Assembly: GCA_032164245.1 (NCBI GenBank)
Contig: JAVMKO010000005.1
Span: forward strand, 42,002,133 to 42,066,132
Origin: Sternotherus odoratus
Lineage: Eukaryota; Chordata; Testudines; Kinosternidae
Direction: 5' to 3'
Length of the DNA stretch: 64,000 nt
In this document: one piece after another, positions 1 to 12,500 of the stretch
Layout: each line of letters starts with the position of its first letter
Numbering within the stretch: position 1 is the stretch's first letter
The notes under the pieces: model-generated
Told to the model about the DNA's origin: nothing
The model's database searches: none
The model's input: only the letters and a program-made list of their open reading frames with translations
Translations under genes and position numbers: made by a program

Positions 1-875
1 AACTTGTTCTTTCTCCACTGAGGGCTGCTCACCTACTTCCCATGCTGTGTTGCCCAGGACAGCAGTGTGGGAGCTGACCTTGGCTGTGAAGACTGTGGCC
101 AAAAAAAGCATTGAGTACTTCAGCTTCTTCCACATCTGTCACAAGGTTGCCTCCCCCATTCAATAAGGATCCTACACTTTCCCTGACCTTTTTCTTGTTG
201 CTACCTGTAGAAACCCTTCTTGGTACCCTTCACATCCCTTGCTAGTTGCAACTCCAGTTGTCTTTTGGCCTTCCTGATTCCTGCTCCCTGCATGCTCGAG
301 CAATATTTTTATACTCCTCCCATGTCATCTGTCCAAGTTTCCACTCCATGTAAGCTTCCTTTTAAGCTCACAGAAGATTTCACTGTTAAGCCAAGCTGTT
401 GCCTGCCATTTGCTATTCTTTTCTGTATATCAGGATGGTTTGTTCCTGCACCCTCAATGAGGCTTCTTTGAAATACAGCCAGCTCCCCTGGAGTCCTTTC
501 CCCCCTCACATTAGCCTCCCAGGGGATCCTGACCATCAGTTCCCTAAGGGAGTCAGTCGACTTTTCTGAAATCCAGGATTCATATTTTGCTACTCTCTTC
601 CTTTTGTGAGGATTCTGAATTCAACTATCTCATGGTCACTGCTGCCCAAGTTGCCACCCACTTCCTCTTTCCCTACCAATTCTTCCCTGTTTGTAAGCAG
701 CAGGTGAAGAGAACGGCCCCTAGTTGGCTCCTCCAGTAGTTGCACCAGGAAGTTGTCCCCAACACTCTCCAAAAACTTCCTGGATTGTCTGTGCATTGCT
801 GTATTGCTTGCCCAGCAGATGTCAGGGTGATTGAAGTCGGTGGACCATTTTTGTGGATTGGATGTAGACACAAAT
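1..875 (-). mobile_element. CR1 LINE fragment (endonuclease end and linker of ORF2)
   Basis: The minus strand encodes broken CR1 ORF2 protein. The frame at 590-871 reads like the end of the CR1 AP-endonuclease domain, with an FNHPDICW motif, then [28 protein letters not shown] and a GSSDHE box. The frame at 309-536 (RIPWEANVRGERTPGE) continues into the linker before the reverse transcriptase. Frameshifts and stops separate the pieces, so this is a dead copy. It runs off the left edge of the window. It is a separate copy from the CR1 to its right, whose 3' end starts at about 963. Family assignment rests on remembered CR1 protein features. Confidence 0.85.
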
Positions 876-962
876 TTTGTATCTGTGCATGGCTCTAGAT
901 ATAAAGGTGCCTTATACCAGTATAGTTAGTTCTGCTTCTCGGCCTGGAATAAGTTATTTCAG

Positions 963-2640
963 TATCATAGAATCATAGAATATTAGGGTTGGAAGGGACC
1001 TCTGGAGGTCATCTAGTCCAGGGGTCTCAACATGCGGCCCGGGGGCCACATGCGGCCCGCAAAGCCCTTCCCTGCGGCCCGCCAAGCTTCCTGGCGCCCC
1101 CCCTCCTCGCCCCCCCCATAGCAGTTTGCAGGACGGAGGGGCCAGAAGTGGAGGCTTCTCTGCTGCCTGGCTGGGCCGTGCGTGTTTCTAGCTCTGGACT
1201 TCCTAGATTGCTCTTGCTTTGTTTGCCAAACAGCTGTTGGTGGTGCCTAGTGCTTTCCAGGAGGGAATGGGGAGCTGGGTGCTCAGAGGAGGAGGTGGGG
1301 CAGGGGTGGGACCTCTTGGAAGGGGTGGAGTGGGGGTGGAGCCGGGGCAGCAAGGACGGGGTGTGTGTCAGTGTTGCAGCCCTCGGGCCAGTGCACTAGT
1401 CCTCATGGAAGGGGTGGAGTGGGGGCACAGCCGGGGCAGCGAGGGGGTGTGTGTGTGTGTGTGTGTCAGTGGTGCGGCCCTCGAGCCAGTGCACTAGTCC
1501 TCATGCGGCCCTCGTGGTCATTTGAGTTTGAGACCCCTGATCTAGTCCAACCCCCTGCTCAAAGCAGGACCAATCCCCAACTAAATCATCCCAGCCAGGG
1601 CTTTGTGAAGCCTGACCTTAAAAACCTCTAAGGAAGGTGATTCTACCACCTCCCTTAACCCATTCCAATGCTTCACCACCCTCATAGTGAAAAATATTTT
1701 CCTAATATCCAATCTAAACCTCCCCCACTGCAACTTGAGAACATTACTCCTTGTTCTGTCATCTGGTACCACTGAGAACAGTCTAGATCCATCCTCTTTA
1801 GAACTCCCTTTCAGGTAGTTGAAAGCAGCTATCAAATCCCCCCTCAGTCTTCTCTTCGGTGGACTAAACAACCCCAGTTCTCTCAGCCTCTCCTCATAAA
1901 TCATGCGCTCCAGGCCCCTAATCATTTTTGTTGCCCTTCTCTGGACTCTTTTTCCAATTTTTCCACATCTTCCTTGTAGTGTGAGCCCCAAAACTGGACA
2001 CAGTACTCCAGATGAGGCCTCACCAATGTCAAATAGAGGGGAACAATCATGTCCGTCGATCTGCTGGCAATGCCCCTACTTATACAGCCCAAAATGCCAT
2101 TAGTCTTCTTGGCAACAAGGTCACACTGTTGACTCATATCCAGTTTCTCCTCCACTGTAACCCCTAGGTCCTTTTCCGTTGAGCCCAGCGATCGAGCCAG
2201 CTTTCTATCCACCTTATGGTCCATTCATCCAGCCCATACTACTTTAACTTGCTGGCAAGAATATTGTGGGAGACCGTAAAAGCTTTGCTAAAATCGAGCT
2301 TAATATATCCACTGCTTCTCCCTCATCCACAGAGCCAGTTATCTCATCATAGAAGGCAATTAGGTTAGTCAGGCATGATTTGCCCTTGGTGAATCCATGC
2401 TGACTGTTCCTGATCACTTTCCTGTTCTCTAAGTGCTTCAGGATTGATTCCTTGAGGACCTGCTCCATGATTTTTTCCAGGCACTGAGGTGAGGCTGACT
2501 GGCCTGTAGTTCCCTGGATCATCCTCCTCCCCCCCCCCCTTTTTTTTTTTTTAAAGATGGGCACTACATTAGCCTTTTTCAGTCATCCGGGACCTCCCCC
2601 GATCGCCATGAGTTTTCAAAGATAATGGCCATAAGTACTC
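963..2640 (-). mobile_element. CR1 LINE, 3' part, split by a hAT insertion
   Basis: The left end has the CR1 3' terminus in reverse, with the tandem TCATAGAA octamers (TATCATAGAATCATAGAA). Moving right, the minus strand encodes the CR1 ORF2 C-terminus at 1581-1991 ([33 protein letters not shown]) and then reverse transcriptase pieces at 1922-2564 ([23 protein letters not shown]). Frames are broken and a poly-C/poly-T run at 2529-2551 lies inside. A 521-bp hAT-like element (1019-1539) interrupts it, so the LINE is older than that DNA transposon. Confidence 0.9.
1019..1539. mobile_element. hAT-like non-autonomous DNA transposon, family A
   Basis: The ends are CAGGGGTCTCAA and its inverted partner TTTGAGACCCCTG. 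The 8-bp target duplication ATCTAGTC is identical on both sides (1011-1018 and 1540-1547). The interior is GC-rich with 'GCGGCCC' motifs and a (GT)n run at about 1449-1468, and has no transposase frame. It sits inside the CR1 copy at 963-2640. An exact 8-bp duplication with CAGGG-type ends is diagnostic of the hAT superfamily. Confidence 0.9.
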
Positions 2641-5600
2641 TTATGCCATTATGAATGCATCCACACTAGGACCAGGTCTGTGCTACAGATTTCTGTTGGC
2701 CCATTTGTGTCAAGGCTGGGAAGAGATGTTACCCTGACCAACATCGCTATGCCAGCAAAAGCTCCTAGTGTAGATGCAGTTATACAGACACAACGGCGCT
2801 CTAACTGATGTATTTCATTCTTGGGGGTGATTTGATTGGTACAAAGTACAGCTTTGCTGGTATAAGCTGCAGCCACACTAGGAGGGCTTTGCTGGTGTAG
2901 TATACTGCGGTGTGCTCCTATACTAGGAAAGCCCTCCAAACCTGGGTTTGTAGCTTCAGCTGCAAATATTGATTAGAAAATCCTTCCATTTAACTCTAGA
3001 TAAGCCCTAAAAAATTAACTTGCACTAAATATGCTCACTGGTCTAGCACAGCACCACTGTGGGCTAGAAAATAAATCTCGAATTACATCTTCGGTCGTCA
3101 CTCAAGAGACTGACAGGTCAGTTGATCAGTGGAGGGAGAGGTCCAAGAAGTGTCTCGACAGTGAGTGTGGAGCTGTTCCAGGAGCTTGCCTCATGTGGGT
3201 GGCCTTTGATCCCCATTTCACTGTATGTTGAAATGAACATTGTCTCGCTTTCTGCGCTGCATCCTGCTTTGTCTCTCCCCCCCCCCCCCCCCTGAACAGC
3301 CAAGTGGCTTGTAAATGGTTTCCTGCTATACCGCAGCACTCATCATTTCCTTAGCACAGACCTGGTCCCTGGGAGAAAATGAGCCATCGACGAAAGTTCT
3401 AATGAGAGTGACTGACGCAGCGAAAATCTTGTCGGCAGTCTTGGCTGGAAGATGTGCAAGCATCTGGGAAGCAGCAGTTGCTGGAAGCAGCTTGTCCTGC
3501 CAGCATTTCTTGTTGGGATGTGGCTTGGGAGGGGAAAATTCCAATGGCTTAGAAGCTGCTAATTGGATTGGGAACTCCGTGACTTTTCTTGCATTAGTAG
3601 TTCAGGTTCTTCCTATCCTGTTTTTCCCAGATGACTGGAGAACTGGATAAGTTGAGGGTGTCATGATCATAAAACTTAATTAAAAAGGGGTAGTGTAAAC
3701 AAAAGCCAAATCCAAGTTTTCCTTTTCTTAACACCTGTTTAACTCGGATGTCTCGTACGGCTGGCAGAGAAGTTCTTTAAGATGTGACCCTGCAACTGAA
3801 AACTGAGAACTCGGTCTCTGAAACCAGCAAAAACAGGGACGACTAGACTGGGCGTGACCCCTTGTGAATTCAGTGTCCCAAGCTCAGTGTAACTTTCAGA
3901 GAGTTGGCTTCCCATCAGAGCAGTGCCCATGTATGCCTGGGGCATGCCAAGTTGTATTCCAGGAAGTTCCATAGTGTAGCCTGAGTTGCTCTGTTGCCTA
4001 GCACTGAACCATGTAGCCTTTACTGCCCATACGTGACTTTCTGCCCATACGGCTCTTTCTTGACCCAAGTGACCTCTGTTGCGATCTGTCATCCCCAACT
4101 TTTCATTAAAGAGAAGGCAGCTACAGGCTCCAGTTTGAATGTCTGTGGCTCTTGATCATGGAAAATTTTAGACACTTCTGTAGGCAAACCAAGCAGCCAT
4201 TTAAAGTCCTGGATGTTGGGCATTCTGCGGTGGAGGAGGAAAATCTTTGGCTCCCAGCAGAGCTTGGCCGCAGAGACAACCCCATTTAACAGCCTCACTG
4301 AAGCACAGCACCCGCTAGCAGTATCAGCACCAGGGCTGAACCCACAACCGCAGATTGAGACTAAAGGGCCATGCTGAGATGTCTGTCAGGAATGGCAGAC
4401 TACTGGTCCTTGGCCAACCGCCTTGGGAGAATTGACAAGAGCTGTGATCCAGCACATATGTGTAGCTTGGGGGAAGGATGTGAAAGAGAAGCCTACAAAA
4501 TGACAGGAGTAACTTACAGGTGAGGTGCTGTCCCAAGGGCATAGTAGGATAATGAGGTGCAGCTCTCCAAAGGAAAACTTGTACAGGAGCCGTTAATGTT
4601 GGGAAGCGACATGTCGGATCAGTATTGGACTTCCTAGCAACTGTCCAGGTAAATAATGCTTAGTGGGGCTCTGATCCAGCTGCTGCTGAAGCAACTGGAA
4701 AGACTCCATTGGCTTTCAGTGGGAGTTGGGTTAGTCTCCATGCCTATGGCCGTGAACTGCAGACAGACACGAATGAACGGTTGGCTCAACCTTGGCAGTC
4801 TCTCCTCAGTTAGAGCAAATGGGGTGCTGATCATGGAGGCAGCTGGATTCACCACCCCGGATACTAGTCCTCTTGTTTCTTTGCAGAGCAGATCCCTCTA
4901 GCTGGTAGCAGGGCCATTAACCCCCTGTGTCCGTCTTGCCCTGGCTGAGAAATGGTGTGTGTTACGGTAGTCTCATCTGTGAGATGGGGGACCAATGGTA
5001 CTGGTGCTGCAAGAGACGGTCCCTGCTCCAAAGAGCCTGGAATGTAACTAAACAAGGCGAAGAGCAGGGAGTTCAGCTTTGGGCTTTGGCTTTTCAGATG
5101 AGCACAAGTTGGTCAGGACCAGGCGTGTCCTTTGTGATTCTGACTCTAACATTCAGAGAGGGACTCCCCCTTTCCCCCAAGCTAAATTCAGAAAAACCTT
5201 CGGATGAGAGCGCTCACCTTCCCTGCATTTGGATCAGTGACCTAGAGAGGGCCCTACCTGCTTGAAAACTAATCTTCCAGAGGTCAGCGACCTACTTCTG
5301 AAACCTACATCACCCAGTGAAATGACCCCACCCTTCAATTTGCTGCATCCCAAGAGCTCCAGACGAGGGCAGTATCCAGTTGCTCTAGGAGCCTGTGGCT
5401 GTGAATCCTTCTACGGCTGTGTTCTGATCTAGGTCAGAGATTTAAGCCATCCAGGCTGCAATTCACATTTTCATTCCTGTTCTAGAGCATGTGGAGGAGC
5501 GTGCACTGGAGTTCGGGGCCATCCCAGACAGTGAGTGATTTGTTCTGCTTTTGCTGTCTTTGGTGTATTTTACTCGCTGGTGAGAGCTTTGTTTTGACTG

Positions 5601-8125
5601 GAGAAATTTTGACAAGACCCATCTGTGTTTGCCTGCTGGGGCCAGCAGAGCCCTTCCCTCCAAGCAGTTGAGCAGAGTTCAGTAATGGTCTGAAAAGTGT
5701 ATCTGGTCAAATGATGCTTCTCTGACTCCCCATGCGCTAGCTTCTCTTCAGGCTGCAGAGTGAGCTGGGTTCCCTTCTGTCGTGTCCAAAGGTCAGCCGA
5801 GCCCCAGTTGCAAAATCTTGAAAAGGAGATGAGCTAGGAGGCTGAAGTCTAAGAACAGAAGTGCAATTCAAACTAAGATCTGAGAGTGAGCAGTAGTGCT
5901 GGTGTCAATGACCTCTTCGGGTGTGAATGGAGCAAACCTCATTGGCCACTGTGGTCCCATGCAATGCCCCTCATAAAGAGTAACTGCCCCTTGTGTCTGC
6001 CCTACTGTTTGCAGGGAAGTGGGCATGAATCTTGGATGTTTCCATTATTGGGTGTAGATGGTTCCTCCCACGCTCCAGAGGTACTGAGCTCAGACTTAGG
6101 ACACTTGAACTTGTGAGCGCCTCGGGGTGGGGAAGGAATCTGTCTGCAGGCTTCTCAGGCTGAGCACCCAAAACCGGAAGCACCTCTGCAGCCAGGATCC
6201 TCTTTCCCTGAATCTTGCTGTGTTCATTTCAGGCTTTCCAAACCTGTGTGTGATATCAAAGATGTGTGCGCCCCTCTAGTGTCCCAATAGCCCCTGCTGG
6301 GGAGATGGGAGGAGTCCTGCAAGGGAGAAGGCTGGGCAGGACCTTAGCTACCTTAGTTCTTCACTGCAATAAAACCCCATTGCACCGAGGCCTAGGGCTT
6401 GGATCCTAGAGCAGGGATCAGGCTTTGGGCCTGCAAAATGCAGTGTAGATGTTTGGGCCTTGCGGTGTCTCTGCGACCCAGCCCCTCAGTTGCAGTGTCT
6501 TGGAGCCCAGGTTCCAGCGTGAGTCTGTTGACATCGCAATTTTATAGCCCCCAAGCCAGAGTCAGCTGACCCAGGCCAGACATGGAGGGAGCGTGGGACT
6601 TTCAATGCAATGTACATGTAGACGTACCTATAGGCTCCCTTGGCTTCGTTTGGCCAGATGCCTCTCCACAGCCTTGACTGAGCCTCCCTTAGTTGCATCC
6701 CATTCCTCTGAGTGCAGCCACAGAGATGGGTGAGGATATTTAGATCAGCAATTAGCATGCTCAGCAGTGATGGACTGACAGCTGGATCACAACTTTGGAC
6801 GTGGGCCCATCACCTCATCAGCTCTCTGGGGCAGGGCACGCTGCCTTCTTCTGTCTGTGCAGCACCTAGCGCAGTGAGGTCCTGACCCCTGACTGGGGCT
6901 CTCAGACACTCCTGCCATCTCTATAATGCCAAATCCTATCTCAGGGTACATTGGGCTTCTGCAGCATCTGTTGGCTTTAGCACCATATAAAACTGCAACT
7001 CGTGTTTTCCATGAGACCACTGTACACAGTGGAGGTCCAAGGGGGCGGTGTACACTCGCTAGGGCCAAAAAGGTAGTATGATCAGTAAGCTATTCTAACC
7101 CCTCTTCTTCCCTCTCACCCCCCCATTCTGGGCAATCCCAGCTGCCTCTGGAAGTCTGGAGAGTTTGCCCCGTACTTTATGGGAGACCTGCTGATTTTCC
7201 CAGCCTAGCAATGAGGAGAAGTTACTCATCCCAAGCTCTGGGCTCAGAAGAAACTGCTCACCCTGCCAATTTAGCCAAGGGGGAGGAAGGCAGTGATTAC
7301 AGTAGGGAGTGGTCACGTCTGGATGCAGTAGTGAAGAGCCTAGTTAACCCTATTCCTGAGCCTTGGGCTCCATATCCGACTCCCCCTGGTTTTGTGACTG
7401 TTTGGGAACTTGCCCCAAACAGCGTGCATGGGGGGAGAGGGGAATCTGTGACACCCCCTTGGTTTTAAACCAGTCCTGTTCAGTATCTTAATTTCCCAGA
7501 GTGCGTGAATGATCATGTGATGAGATCTGACACTTTACTGGGCTACAAGACCATCTGTGCTCTGGCCACTCCAGTATCAAGACGGCACAGCCCTGCATAG
7601 TCAGACCGGCTCAAGACCGGAAGAGCTGGCTCTTGTTGACAGCGCTGTCAATGATTCAGTAATGGTCTGCTACTCTGAATGGGTGCTGGGCTGCAGGGGC
7701 TGCTGTCTTTTGCTGCCATGCACAAGCAAGGGCCTCTGACCATGTGTGGTCAGTGTAGTGATCGAGAATGCTACCCAGCATCTTTCCTAGCTCCCTTCCC
7801 TGCTGCTTCCATGTTCCTCCCCAGAGGTGGGTGCATGTCCCAGGTCGGTGAACGATCCCTGCAGCTAGCCTGCTATATATTCTGGGACCTCTCAGGAGCG
7901 TGGGCCCAGTAGAAATGTTGGGTGCTTGTGCTGTAATAGCGTGTAAACGTGGTGCTCTGTCTCCATCACAAACCAAGTGCCATGCACACTGGCAGCAGTT
8001 AGGCAAGACCTGTGGAGCAGAGGGGCAGGAGCCCTGTCTCACTGTCATACTTTGCCCTTCTATGGCTCTTCCTAGAGGAGGATCTTTGCACACATGACAG
8101 GAGACGCCCCTCAATGGGGGGGTGC
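2641..8125. other. Intergenic stretch with no recognisable gene
   Basis: Only short, unsupported frames are present. Part of 2650-2945 resembles a dispersed turtle repeat with 'gtgtagatgcagtta' and 'ctgcagccacactagg' phrases. A poly-C tract lies at 3279-3292. The segment at about 6815-6905 has the 'ctctggggcagggca...gcacctagcgcagtg' wording of a CORE-SINE/MIR-type 3' tail. I see nothing else I can name. Confidence 0.5.
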
Positions 8126-8245
8126 AAAATCATCACCTTCATTATGCTAGTAGGAAACTGAGGCACCGAAGCAGGAAGGGACTTGCCCAAGGTCACCCAG
8201 CCACACAGGGACAGAGCCAGTGCTGCACTAGAAGTCTCCTGACCT
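8126..8245 (-). repeat. MIR / CORE-SINE remnant
   Basis: The run 'aggaaactgaggcaccgaag' followed by 'acttgcccaaggtcacccag' is the reverse complement of the conserved MIR core. It is an ancient amniote SINE. Boundaries are approximate. Confidence 0.75.
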
Positions 8246-8736
8246 TGAGAAGTGCTTGCCGGATGGCCCCTGCTCCCTTTCCACTCCTGAGGTCCCTTAT
8301 CAGTGAAGCAGCTGCCTCCTATTTAACCCAGGCCTTTTCAGGCTAGCGGGAGCCAAAGACCTGGGTGTCGTTCAGAGAGAAACCGGCTGAATTTGGCATG
8401 AGGCCCTTCCCTGACAATGCAACTGCTCCGTCTGCCACCAGCCTCCATGCAGGAGAGAGCTTGGAGGCGACTCCTGCACTTTATCAGCGCTGCCCAGCTC
8501 GGGAGAGGATGCGCTGTGTGGAGAATCACAGGCTGAGGGACAGCTGATAAACTGTGGGACAGGAAAGCTTTGATTTGAGCCACCGGCTTGAAGGCAGGCT
8601 GAGTCAGGGAACATCCAGGCTGAATAGCTGTTACCTAAAATAAATCTAATCAGCTTCATCTTCCCCAGGGCAAAGAGGGTGAGGCCCAGGGCTGGTGGCA
8701 GTTAAACACAGTCTGGCTGAAGAACTGCACAATAGG

Positions 8737-8858
8737 TAGGGTGACCAGATGTCTGGATTTCATAGAGACAGTCCTGATTTTTGGGTCTTTTACTTATATA
8801 GGCTCCTATTACCCCCCAGCCCCTCCCGATTTTTCACACTTGCTGTCTGATCATCCTA
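8737..8858 (+). mobile_element. 122-bp hAT-type MITE, family C copy 1
   Basis: It starts TAGGGTGACCAGATGTC and ends CTGTCTGATCATCCTA. Flanks ACAATAGG (8729-8736) and ACGATAGG (8859-8866) match at 7 of 8 bases. The interior reads 'gacagtcctgatttttgggt' then 'ataggctcctattacccccc', shared by all five copies of this family in the window. Plus orientation is defined arbitrarily by this reading. Confidence 0.85.
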
Positions 8859-8991
8859 ACGATAGGTCACATGGGGATGGGGAAACGGACAAGAGAGCAG
8901 AATGGGTCTTTACAGAATAACCCTGGTTGCTAATGATGGGAAAACTGTTAAATCCCGTCCGGTCCATCCACAGCTCCCCAAGGGCCAGGAC

Positions 8992-9115
8992 TAGGGTGAC
9001 CAGACAGCAAATGTGAAAAATTGGGACAGAGGGTGGGGGGTAATAGGACCCTCTATAAGAAATAGGTCCCAAAATCCAGACTGTCGCTTTAAAATCAGAA
9101 CATCTGGTCACCCTA
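8992..9115 (-). mobile_element. 124-bp hAT-type MITE, family C copy 2
   Basis: This is the same family as the element 130 bp to its left, inverted: TAGGGTGACCAGACAGC at the left end and CATCTGGTCACCCTA at the right. The target duplication GCCAGGAC is exact (8984-8991 and 9116-9123). Confidence 0.9.
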
Positions 9116-9439
9116 GCCAGGACAGGATTGGCCCTTGCTGGGTATTGGCCAGAGCTTTGTGGCTCCTCCCCGATTTTCTTTAGTTCAAAAAAAGAACCCC
9201 AAGAGAAGGTGCAGCGGGTTCCAGGTTGGCCCTCAATCTGGGCGGTTCATCGCTGCTCCATCACAGAGATGCTGAAAATCAAACCAGTCAGCACCCAGAG
9301 TGACACAGCTGTGCCAAACTGTCACTAGAGCAGGCGATAGCAGTTAAGAGGGGGAGGGAAGACGACACCGGGAAGGCAGCATGTGAGGTGAGTATGTCCA
9401 GTCCTCTCTTGAGTGTTACGGGGTGGGGGTCCAGCAGGC

Positions 9440-9552
9440 CGTGTCCTGGGACTCAGGAGATTTGGATTCTGTTGCTGGCTCCACCCCGTACCATCTGGGT
9501 GATCTTGGGCAATTCCTTCCCCTCCCTGCACCTCTGTCTTGTCCATCTAGAA
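9440..9552 (+). repeat. MIR / CORE-SINE remnant, left part
   Basis: The sequence 'ttctgttgctggctccaccc' and 'tgggtgatcttgggcaattc' follows the MIR core. The SINE is cut by the hAT element at 9553-10835. Its tail probably continues after the insertion at 10844-10905 ('ataagctctttggggcaggc', 'gtacagcaccaagcacc'). Confidence 0.7.
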
Positions 9553-9777
9553 CAGGGGTCTCCAAACTTTTCAGCCCGAGGGCCGCATTAGCTATCAAAT
9601 AGCAGTTCGGGGGCCGACAACACACTCGAGGTCCAAATAAAAAAGAATCAAAACATGGATGTTGTTTTTAATTATTTATTTAATATTATTTTATTCAGTT
9701 ATTATTTAATAACACATTGATACACTACACATGAACACCTGTTCACTACACATGAACACTACACATGAACACTACAC

Positions 9778-10290
9778 ATGAACCCCCCAACTGACCCACC
9801 CAGCCAGGTCTCTCCCCCCCAAACCTCCTTTCCTCCAACCCCCAACTGACCCACCCAGCCAGGTCTCTCCCCCTCAAACCTCCTTTCCTCCAACCCCCAA
9901 CTGACCCACCCAGCCAGGTCTCTCCCCCCAAAACCTCCTTTCCTCCAACCCCCAACTGACCCACCCAGCCAGGTCTCTCCCCCCAAAACCTCCTTTCCTC
10001 CAAACCCCCCCCCCCAACTGACCCACCCAGCCAGGTCTCTCCCCCCAAAAACCTCCTTTCCTCCAACCCACCCCCCAAATGACCCACCCAGCCCGGTCTC
10101 TCACCCCAAAACCTCCTTTCCTCCAACCCCCCCCCCATGACCCACCCAGCCAGGTCTCTCCCCCCCAAAACCTCCTTTCCTCCAACCCACACCCCAAAAC
10201 CTCCTTTCCTCCAACCCCCCCCCCCCCAAATGACCCACCCAGCCCGGTCTCTCCCCCCCCCCCCCAACTGACCCGCTCAACCCGGTCTCT
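9778..10290. repeat. 55-bp minisatellite inside the hAT element
   Basis: About nine units built on 'actgacccacccagccaggt', then 'ctctcccccc' and 'aaaacctcctttcctccaac'. Units vary in C-run length. The strand is almost pure C on plus (G on minus), so frames on the minus strand read as Gly/Trp-rich false proteins. Confidence 0.9.
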
Positions 10291-10344
10291 CCCCACAGAC
10301 CGGTTCGCCGCCTTGTTTCGCCCCCTGCAACTGCGTGGCGGTGC

Positions 10345-10680
10345 GGCGCGTCCCGGCCCCAGCTGAGCCGTCCCGGCCCCACGGCGGCAGCCGAGCACGC
10401 TGCGGGTCCCGGCCCCGCGGCGGCAGCCGAGCACGCGGGGGGTCCCGGCCCCGCGGCGGCAGCCCAGCACGCGGGGGGTCCCGGCCCCGCGGCGGCAGCC
10501 CAGCACGCGGGGGGTCCCGGCCCCGCGGCGGCAGCCGAGCACGCGGGGGGTCCCGGCCCCGCGGCGGCAGCCGAGCACGCGGCGGGTCCCGGCCCCGCGG
10601 CGGCAGCCGAGCACGCGGCGCGTCCCGGCCCCGCGGCGGCAGCCGAGCACGCGGCGCGTCCCGGCCCCGCGGCTGGCGGC
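10345..10680. repeat. 36-bp GC-rich minisatellite inside the hAT element
   Basis: About nine units of 36 bp built on 'gtcccggccccgcggcggca' followed by 'gccgagcacgcggggg'. Thirty-six is a multiple of three, so five or six frames stay open and give spurious Arg/Gly/Ala-rich products. CpG density is high. Confidence 0.9.
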
Positions 10681-10905
10681 CCGCGCGGCGCTTCCAGGCC
10701 CCAGCGCGGAGCCGTCCCTGCGGAAAGCTCAAAAGAGCCAAACATTCTCTAAAGAGCCCAAAAGATCTCCACGGGCCGGATGAGAGGCCCTCGCGGGCCG
10801 CATCCGGCCCGCGGGCCGTAGTTTGGAGACCCCTGATCTAGAACATAAGCTCTTTGGGGCAGGCGCTGTTGGTCACTCTGCATACGTACAGCACCAAGCA
10901 CCACG

Positions 10906-12054
10906 TTGGGCCTGGTCTCTGCCTCTGAGGGCTACAGTGGTATAAACAGTAACTGCCCCAGTCTCCAAGGCTGCCCCTGTTCTCTGGGGAGAGGATTCTG
11001 CAGCTTCAGCGATCTCGCTGCCAGCGAGCTTTTCCTGAGATGGAGCCTAAGGTTTCCTTTCCTTAACTCGCTGTTAGTTAACACCCTGGTGCTCCTGCTA
11101 GAGCATTTCCTCTGCTGCCGGCCGTATCCACCCTTCGGATGCTTGCGGATGGCATCACCTTCCTTTTCCGCCAGTGTTCAGACAAGCCCCTGCCAATTCT
11201 CTTCCTTTCCTCCTACCTTTAAAATCAGTCCTTCCAACCCCTGATCATCTCTAAGCTTCCTCCCTGCATTCTGGCCAGCCTGCCTGGCTACATTTGCCTG
11301 GGCCTGAGGCCCCTGACCCAAAGGTGTGATTCTGGTGGATCATGAGGTGCTGTTCTTCTTGGCCAAGGCAGGCTTGGTTCTGCTAAGTCTTTGTCCAGGT
11401 CAATTTTAAATGCCCCAAGCAATATAGCTTTACCCCTTCCCTTTCACCAGCATCCTAATCCTATATCACCAGCGGGCCTATCTCCAGGCAAAATTCTCCA
11501 AGCTGCTAGCAGGTCAATGACCCAGCAAGATCTCCTCCACTCTAACCATAGGTGGCCATTGTGTTTCTGGGGAAACATGAGCATCTGGGAGAGTGTGCAG
11601 GTGAGCCCCATAGAGAAGGGCAGCCACATGCTTGTCTTGTGCTGTATCTATCCAGGTCCACATCAGCCTGCTGCTTCAATGCCTCCCAAAATTACAATGG
11701 GGTTAGAGAATGGGTGAGAAATTCAGCTGCCCCGGCAAAGCATCAAATGTCTGCAAGTTTAAAAAAAAAAAAACCCGCACAAATTCCAGCCCCAAGCAAA
11801 AATGAAGCTAAACGTTTGGAAGAGGCAGCTGCTGGCTTCAGGGTGGAATCGCAGCCTTTGGGAAGTCACAATTGTGCTTGAGGAGACAGCAACTCCTAAC
11901 AGTCGCATCGCTCCCCCATCACTGCTTCCCCTTCTGCCTGCGGGGTCAGCCAGTATTTGGGGTCAAGCAGGGTTCTTTCCCTTAGAAGGAGAAACCAGTG
12001 ATCCCAGTCAGGTATTTCTTTGGTGCAATCCCTTTTGTGTATAAAGAATAGCTA
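10906..12054. other. Intergenic stretch with no gene seen
   Basis: Short frames only. A poly-A run at 11761-11773 has no clear element attached. Nothing recognisable otherwise. Confidence 0.5.
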
Positions 12055-12500
12055 GCCAGTCCTGTTTCTCTGAACACAGTAAGAACAAACAGCAGCAGAC
12101 AGTTTCCTTACACAGAAATCCCCACATCTGTATCTCCAGTGGGTCCTGTGCCCAAAGAGCTCTGTGTCTCTGCTGCTTCTCAGTGCCAAACTAGTGACTG
12201 CTTCTCTCCCTGTCTACTAGCTTTCTCAGCTCTAACATGTACCCACAGTTTGCCAAACCATCCCCTAGCCCTTGTATTTGCTCTTAAGGAATCCTTCAGC
12301 TCAATCAGTTCTAATCAGTTCTTGCCATGCAGCCCATTGCCTTGGATGGTCGCTTGTTGTTTTAAGCTATCTCACTATACAAGATGGCTTAATTGCTCCT
12401 TCCACTTCAACCCGAAAGAAGACTGCTTAGTCCCCCTGTTGGCTTTAACCAGATCTGTCATTGTCTGTAGATCCAAGACCCAATTGATGACAGCCATTAT
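12055..12500. repeat. Unclassified dispersed repeat, copy 1
   Basis: This segment is clearly related to 55925-56320, in the first coding intron of HYAL1. Shared phrases, in the same order, are 'agcagacagtttccttac', 'gagctctgt', 'gtttgccaaacca', 'ccattgccttggatgg' and 'cttaattgctccttcc'. No coding frame or clear terminal repeats were found. It may be part of an LTR or the internal region of a retroelement. Confidence 0.7.

Larger units (their letters stand above)
9553..10835. mobile_element. 1.28-kb hAT-like element, family A, carrying two minisatellites
   Basis: Ends are CAGGGGTCTCCAAACTT and AGTTTGGAGACCCCTG. The target duplication ATCTAGAA is exact (9545-9552 and 10836-10843). The interior has a 'ggccgcattagctatcaaat' border, a 55-bp C-rich array at 9778-10290 and a 36-bp GC-rich array at 10345-10680, then 'gcgggccgcatccggcccgc'. 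No transposase coding is visible, so it moved with help from a partner. The long open frames here are produced by the arrays. Confidence 0.9.

Noticed and set aside
1581..2564. Host gene on the minus strand with reverse-transcriptase-like protein
   Set aside because: The frames match the CR1 LINE ORF2 and are broken by frameshifts and a hAT insertion.
9746..10841. Several 100-260-codon Gly/Trp- or Arg/Gly-rich frames on both strands
   Set aside because: They lie inside a non-autonomous hAT element and arise from its 55-bp and 36-bp arrays.
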